From Flavobacterium sp. (GTDB taxonomy: Bacteria > Bacteroidota > Bacteroidia > Flavobacteriales > Flavobacteriaceae): DNA of 7,123 bases. The stretch is taken from assembly GCA_027483785.1 (NCBI GenBank), contig JAIXTU010000362.1:1-7123 (forward strand). The letters are read 5' to 3'. Position 1 is the first letter of the stretch; the number at the start of each line of letters is the position of its first letter. Below, one piece after another: positions 6,024-7,123 of the stretch. Both the position numbers and the translations under genes were made by a program. The notes beneath the pieces are model-generated. The model worked only from the letters and a program-made list of their open reading frames with translations. It ran no database searches and was not told the DNA's origin.

Positions 6024-7123
6024 ATGAAAATAAACAAATTTCCGGCTGTACGCTTGATTTTGTCAATGGCACTTGTCTTTGTTGCTGCCAGTTGTAGCAA
6101 AAATTCTGGCGGAAAAAACACTTCTTCCGCTACTGGATGGAAGTTAAACGACAAGCGAGGAGGATTTCAAGTAAACACGAAGTACAAGAACCAGCAAGCT
6201 GCTCCAGGCTTAGTACTCGTTGAAGGTGGAACTTTTACTATGGGTAAAGTTCAAGATGATGTGATGCACGATTGGAACAACAGTCCAAACCAGCAACACG
6301 TTCAGTCGTTCTACATGGATGAAACAGAAGTTACCAATTTAATGTATATGGAATACTTAGATTGGTTGAAAAAAGTTTTTCCACCAACAGAAGACAATTA
6401 TAAGAATATTTACGAAGGCGCTTTGCTGGATACTTTGGTATGGAGAAATCGTTTAGGATACAACGAAACGATGACCAACTATTATTTACGTCATCCAGCG
6501 TATTCAAATTACCCAGTAGTTGGTGTTAATTGGATTCAAGCAACTGAATTTGCAAAGTGGAGAACTGACCGTGTAAACGAAGCACTTCTTGAGAAAAACG
6601 GCTATTTGAAAAAAGATGCTAAGATATTAAATCAAAGTGCAGAAAGTACATTTAGTACTGAAACTTACTTGGCAGCACCTACAAAAACGTACGGCGGCAA
6701 CGAAGAAATCGTGCTCAAAGGTAAAAACGGTAAGGCGAAACCAATTAAAACTAAGGGTTCTAAAGGTCAGCCAGGTGAAACGAAAGAGCCTACAAATATT
6801 TATGCTCAAATCAGCTCAGGTATTATGTCACCTGAATACAGACTTCCAACCGAAGCTGAATGGGAATATGCAGCTGCTTCCGATGTAGGTAATCGTGAGT
6901 ACAACAACTACAAAGGACAAAAGAAATATCCTTGGAAAGGAACTTACACTCGTTCAGGAACTAGAAAATATCGTGGTGATCAATTAGCCAACTTCAAACA
7001 AGCTAAGGGTGACTACGGTGGAATAGCAGGTTGGTCTGACGACGGTGCAGATATCACAAACGCTGTGAAATCGTATCCACCTAACGACTTTGGATTATAT
7101 GATATGGCAGGTAACGTATCTGA
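6024..7123 (+). CDS. gldJ: Gliding motility lipoprotein GldJ, N-terminal part
   Basis: GldJ is an outer-membrane lipoprotein needed for gliding in Flavobacterium and for stability of GldK, so also for T9SS function. The first 366 residues are present and the frame is open at the right edge; known GldJ has about 560. The ATG at 6024 starts a lipoprotein signal peptide (MKINKFPAVRLILSMALVFV, then AAS and lipidated Cys24). The residues after Cys24 (SKNSGG) have no acidic surface-export signal, which suits a periplasm-facing protein. An FGE-sulfatase (SUMF1-like) domain follows: GGTFTMG (68-74), DETEVTN (99-105), YPVVGVNWIQATEFAKW (163-179), RLPTEAEWEYAA (273-284) and NDFGLYDMAGNVS (354-366). Between the third and fourth blocks is an insertion of about 80 residues with a lysine- and glycine-rich stretch (232-254). 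GldK shares the fold, but the sequence detail and the place beside porU point to GldJ. The FGE catalytic cysteines would lie beyond the window; GldJ is thought to be structural, not enzymatic. Confidence 0.95.
   Translation, partial: MKINKFPAVRLILSMALVFVAASCSKNSGGKNTSSATGWKLNDKRGGFQVNTKYKNQQAAPGLVLVEGGTFTMGKVQDDVMHDWNNSPNQQHVQSFYMDETEVTNLMYMEYLDWLKKVFPPTEDNYKNIYEGALLDTLVWRNRLGYNETMTNYYLRHPAYSNYPVVGVNWIQATEFAKWRTDRVNEALLEKNGYLKKDAKILNQSAESTFSTETYLAAPTKTYGGNEEIVLKGKNGKAKPIKTKGSKGQPGETKEPTNIYAQISSGIMSPEYRLPTEAEWEYAAASDVGNREYNNYKGQKKYPWKGTYTRSGTRKYRGDQLANFKQAKGDYGGIAGWSDDGADITNAVKSYPPNDFGLYDMAGNVS

Noticed and set aside
6637..6888. Lysine-rich 83-codon frame on the plus strand inside gldJ
   Set aside because: It is the gldJ insertion read one frame out. 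The gldJ frame here runs without a break into the conserved RLPTEAEWEYAA block.
1..7123. A new defence or mobile system
   Set aside because: Every long frame is assigned to a known family, there are no transposase, integrase, nuclease or repeat-array signatures, and base composition looks even across the genes.

Overview
The window looks like chromosome of a gliding or gliding-related member of the Bacteroidota, most likely Flavobacteriia. It is AT-rich, its promoters fit the Bacteroidota TTG-N17-23-TAnnTTTG pattern better than -35/-10 boxes, its genes lack Shine-Dalgarno sequences and have A-rich leaders, and it carries type IX secretion system (T9SS) and gliding genes. The gene order gldJ / porU-porV-cdd-pdhA is one I recall from flavobacteria; this is from memory, not from a search.

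Layout. Positions 1-57 (minus) are the first 19 codons of pdhA, the pyruvate dehydrogenase E1 alpha subunit, cut by the window edge. Positions 211-693 (minus) are cdd, a 160-residue cytidine deaminase. Positions 768-1940 (minus) are porV, the outer-membrane barrel shuttle of the T9SS. Positions 1981-5823 (minus) are porU, the gingipain-like C25 sortase of the T9SS. A 200-bp divergent intergenic region (5824-6023) follows. Positions 6024-7123 (plus) are the first 366 codons of gldJ, an outer-membrane lipoprotein with a formylglycine-generating-enzyme (FGE) fold, cut by the right edge.

How the genes work together. In the T9SS, cargo with a C-terminal sorting domain leaves the cell through SprA. 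PorV captures it, and the PorU-containing attachment complex removes the sorting domain and anchors the protein to the cell surface. GldJ belongs to the periplasmic/outer-membrane ring and motility side of the same machine (GldK stability, gliding). Cdd (pyrimidine salvage) and PdhA (acetyl-CoA supply) are housekeeping neighbours with no evident role in secretion.

Regulation read from sequence. The best promoter candidate lies in the last codons of porU and would drive porV on its own. A strong hairpin plus T-tract separates porV from cdd. The divergent region holds candidate promoters for gldJ and porU and an 8-bp inverted repeat. I see no tRNA, rRNA, mobile element, CRISPR array or unknown multi-gene system. 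The window is a recognised secretion/motility locus with some unusual local details.
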